NCBI GenBank assembly: GCA_965200145.1
Contig: CBDATG010000003.1
Location: 744,001-808,000, forward strand
Length of the DNA stretch: 64,000 nucleotides
Direction: 5' to 3'
Origin: CBDATG01 sp965200145
GTDB taxonomy: Bacteria > Chloroflexota > Dehalococcoidia > Lucifugimonadales > Lucifugimonadaceae
The translations under genes and the position numbers were made by a program. This document shows positions 62,781 through 64,000 of the stretch, piece by piece (position 1 is the stretch's first letter; each line of letters begins with the position of its first letter). The notes under the pieces are model-generated. The model was not told where the DNA came from. It ran no database searches and was given only the letters and a program-made list of their open reading frames with translations.

Positions 62781-62812
62781 TTAACAGGGATTTACAGGAT
62801 TGGTCAGGATAG
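62781..62812. repeat. Half copy of the CAGGAT repeat
   Basis: TTAACAGGGATTTACAGGAT then TGGTCAGGATAG matches the left arm only. It lies in the 58-base gap between prmC and the synthetase start, both on the minus strand. Confidence 0.75.
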
Positions 62813-62833
62813 ATGTTGCAGAGGCGCCGCGCT

Positions 62834-63733
62834 CTATGCGGGGTGCTCTATCGCTAGGATTCTATGTAGGCCTGCGTAATCGCGGACGATTTCAATCTCA
62901 GCGTTTGGCAGCGCGCGCGTCGCGCGATCTCGGCATTCGTCCGCGGACTCGCTATCAATCTCTATCAGTGCCAGGGACTTGCCAGTTTCGCGTATCAGCC
63001 GTGGAAGCCTTTCGATCAGCGGACCGAGCACTCCCATACCGTCCGGTCCGCCGTCCAGAGCCAGGCGCGGCTCCCACTGACTCACCTCCGGCTCTAGGTC
63101 GTTGTCAAGCCGACTCGTCGGAATGTAAGGCGGATTGGCAACGACTATGTCAAACCTGCCTAGCGCATGACCAACGCTCTCGCTGGTCATGTCGGCGTTG
63201 CGAAAGTCGATGCGGCAAGCAACATCATACCGTTCAGCATTGGACTGTGCCACCGTCAGCGCATTATCAGAGATGTCGCACGCTATCACCTCGCATCGGT
63301 CTAGCTCCTGCGCGAGCGTGACCGCCAACGCGCCGCTTCCGGTGCCTAAGTCGCAGATGCGAGGGTTCACCAATCCGTTGTCGGAAGCGAACTCTAATGC
63401 CAATCCCACGAGCATCTCCGTCTCAGGTCTCGGAGACATCACGCAGGTGTTCACCCGAAATGAACGACCATAAAACTCCGTTTCACCGAAGATGTAGTCT
63501 ATCGGTTCGCGTTCAATGCGGCGGGACACGAGCTGGAAGTAATCCCGGATGTCAACATCATCAACTAAACGGTCAGGGTTGCCGATCACTTGCTCCGCTG
63601 TCAAACCGGTCGCATACTCAAGCAACATCCGAGATTCGATCACCGCATCCTGATACGGGATTTCAGCATCTAGCAGGAGCCCGCGGCACTTCAACAGCGC
63701 ACTCGATATTGCCATACCGCCGCCCGCGGACAT
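62834..63733 (-). CDS. prmC: Release-factor glutamine N5-methyltransferase
   Basis: A 299-residue methyltransferase that modifies the Gln of the GGQ motif in release factors RF1 and RF2. It has an N-terminal helical substrate-binding domain (EIPYQDAVIESRMLLEYATG), then YIFGETEFYGRSFRVNTCVM and SPRPETEMLV, and the AdoMet motif ICDLGTGSGALAVTLAQE near residue 120. The catalytic VVANPPYIPTSRL is near 192, and ALDGGPDGMGVLGPLIERL follows. Length is slightly above the usual 275-290. It starts 14 bases after the prfA stop, the classic prfA-prmC arrangement. The start may be the internal Met 6 codons in (MAISSALL). Confidence 0.95.
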   Translation of the reverse strand: MSAGGGMAISSALLKCRGLLLDAEIPYQDAVIESRMLLEYATGLTAEQVIGNPDRLVDDVDIRDYFQLVSRRIEREPIDYIFGETEFYGRSFRVNTCVMSPRPETEMLVGLALEFASDNGLVNPRICDLGTGSGALAVTLAQELDRCEVIACDISDNALTVAQSNAERYDVACRIDFRNADMTSESVGHALGRFDIVVANPPYIPTSRLDNDLEPEVSQWEPRLALDGGPDGMGVLGPLIERLPRLIRETGKSLALIEIDSESADECRDRATRALPNAEIEIVRDYAGLHRILAIEHPA

Positions 63734-63747
63734 GCCGCACCCGCTCG

Positions 63748-64000
63748 CTAAGCCGCCAACGCGGCCAGCTTAGACGCAGCTTCCGCCTGCATCAGCGAAT
63801 TAACCAACTCGTCTATCTCGCCGTCTAGGACGCGCGACAGGTTATGGCTCGTGTAGTTGATGCGATGGTCTGTCACGCGGGACTGCGGGAAGTTGTAGGT
63901 GCGGATCTTCTCAGACCTGTCGCCCGAACCTACCTGCGCTTTACGATTCGCCGCTTGCGCCTCCCGCTGCTTCCGCAGCTCCATGTCCCACAGCCTGGCA
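63748..64000 (-). CDS. prfA: Peptide chain release factor 1, C-terminal part
   Basis: The frame is open from the window edge: ARLWDMELRKQREAQAANR, then KAQVGSGDRSEKIRTYNFPQ, SRVTDHRINYTSH and the acidic end DGEIDELVNSLMQ. These are conserved RF1 C-terminal segments. The GGQ region lies beyond the window. RF1 reads UAA and UAG stop codons. Only about 84 residues are visible; the 5' part of the gene is outside. Confidence 0.95.
   Translation of the reverse strand, partial: ARLWDMELRKQREAQAANRKAQVGSGDRSEKIRTYNFPQSRVTDHRINYTSHNLSRVLDGEIDELVNSLMQAEAASKLAALAA

Noticed and set aside
2167..62812. CAGGAT repeats as CRISPR or transposon ends
   Set aside because: Copies are dispersed kilobases apart and palindromic, with no spacer arrangement, transposase gene or target-site duplication in the window.

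Overview
The window is bacterial chromosome: dense genes on both strands, GTG and TTG starts beside ATG, lipobox lipoproteins, and a prfA-prmC pair at the right edge. Two enolase-superfamily dehydratases, an Ldh2 dehydrogenase, a Gfo/Idh/MocA oxidoreductase, very long FN3 surface proteins and Thr/Pro-stalked lipoproteins resemble uncultured marine or sponge-associated Chloroflexota (SAR202-like). That assignment is inference; no rRNA, tRNA or CRISPR was found.

Layout. 0-3.3 kb: an edge-cut unknown gene, a solute-binding lipoprotein and an Ldh2 dehydrogenase. 4-9.7 kb: an accessory block with a ParB-like DNA-binding protein divergent (across a palindrome) from a DUF5343 gene, then a serine hydrolase, an HNH nuclease and a membrane protein with an HEWLH zinc motif. 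9.8-14.3 kb: an enolase-superfamily dehydratase and a sugar oxidoreductase flanking a DNA methyltransferase/PD-(D/E)XK pair. 14.4-19.9 kb (minus): a RelE/ParE-type toxin, two paralogous antitoxins and six DUF805 membrane-protein genes. 20-25.5 kb: M48 protease, uracil-DNA-glycosylase-like protein, a row of four 67-residue paralogs plus a one-helix membrane protein, a mandelate-racemase-like enzyme, an FRG-domain protein and a 32-codon hydrophobic ORF set among hairpins. 25.8-29 kb: aldo/keto reductase, pentapeptide-repeat protein and glutamine synthetase. 29-31 kb: a restriction-modification cassette (D12 adenine methylase plus HaeIII-family endonuclease) bounded by two identical 74-bp repeat copies. 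31-51.3 kb: one 6,742-residue FN3 protein. 51.5-61 kb: two LRR-peptidase lipoproteins and two beta-propeller lipoproteins with decayed paralogs between them. 61.2-64 kb: acyl-CoA synthetase, prmC and prfA.

A dispersed palindromic repeat built from CAGGAT words at 10-bp spacing sits after many genes (eight full or half copies). In two unrelated genes it has become the last 13 codons, in the same reading frame. In the giant FN3 protein it supplies the end of the membrane anchor and its positively charged tail.

The 31-61 kb stretch is a same-strand island of envelope proteins (a membrane-anchored FN3 fibre, LRR and beta-propeller lipoproteins), probably for attachment or sensing. One LRR protein keeps a complete gluzincin zinc site and its neighbour has lost two of the three ligands. 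The best candidates for something undescribed are the 67-residue paralog operon, the active/dead LRR-peptidase pair, the two-level repeat architecture of the giant protein, and the repeat-bounded R-M cassette.
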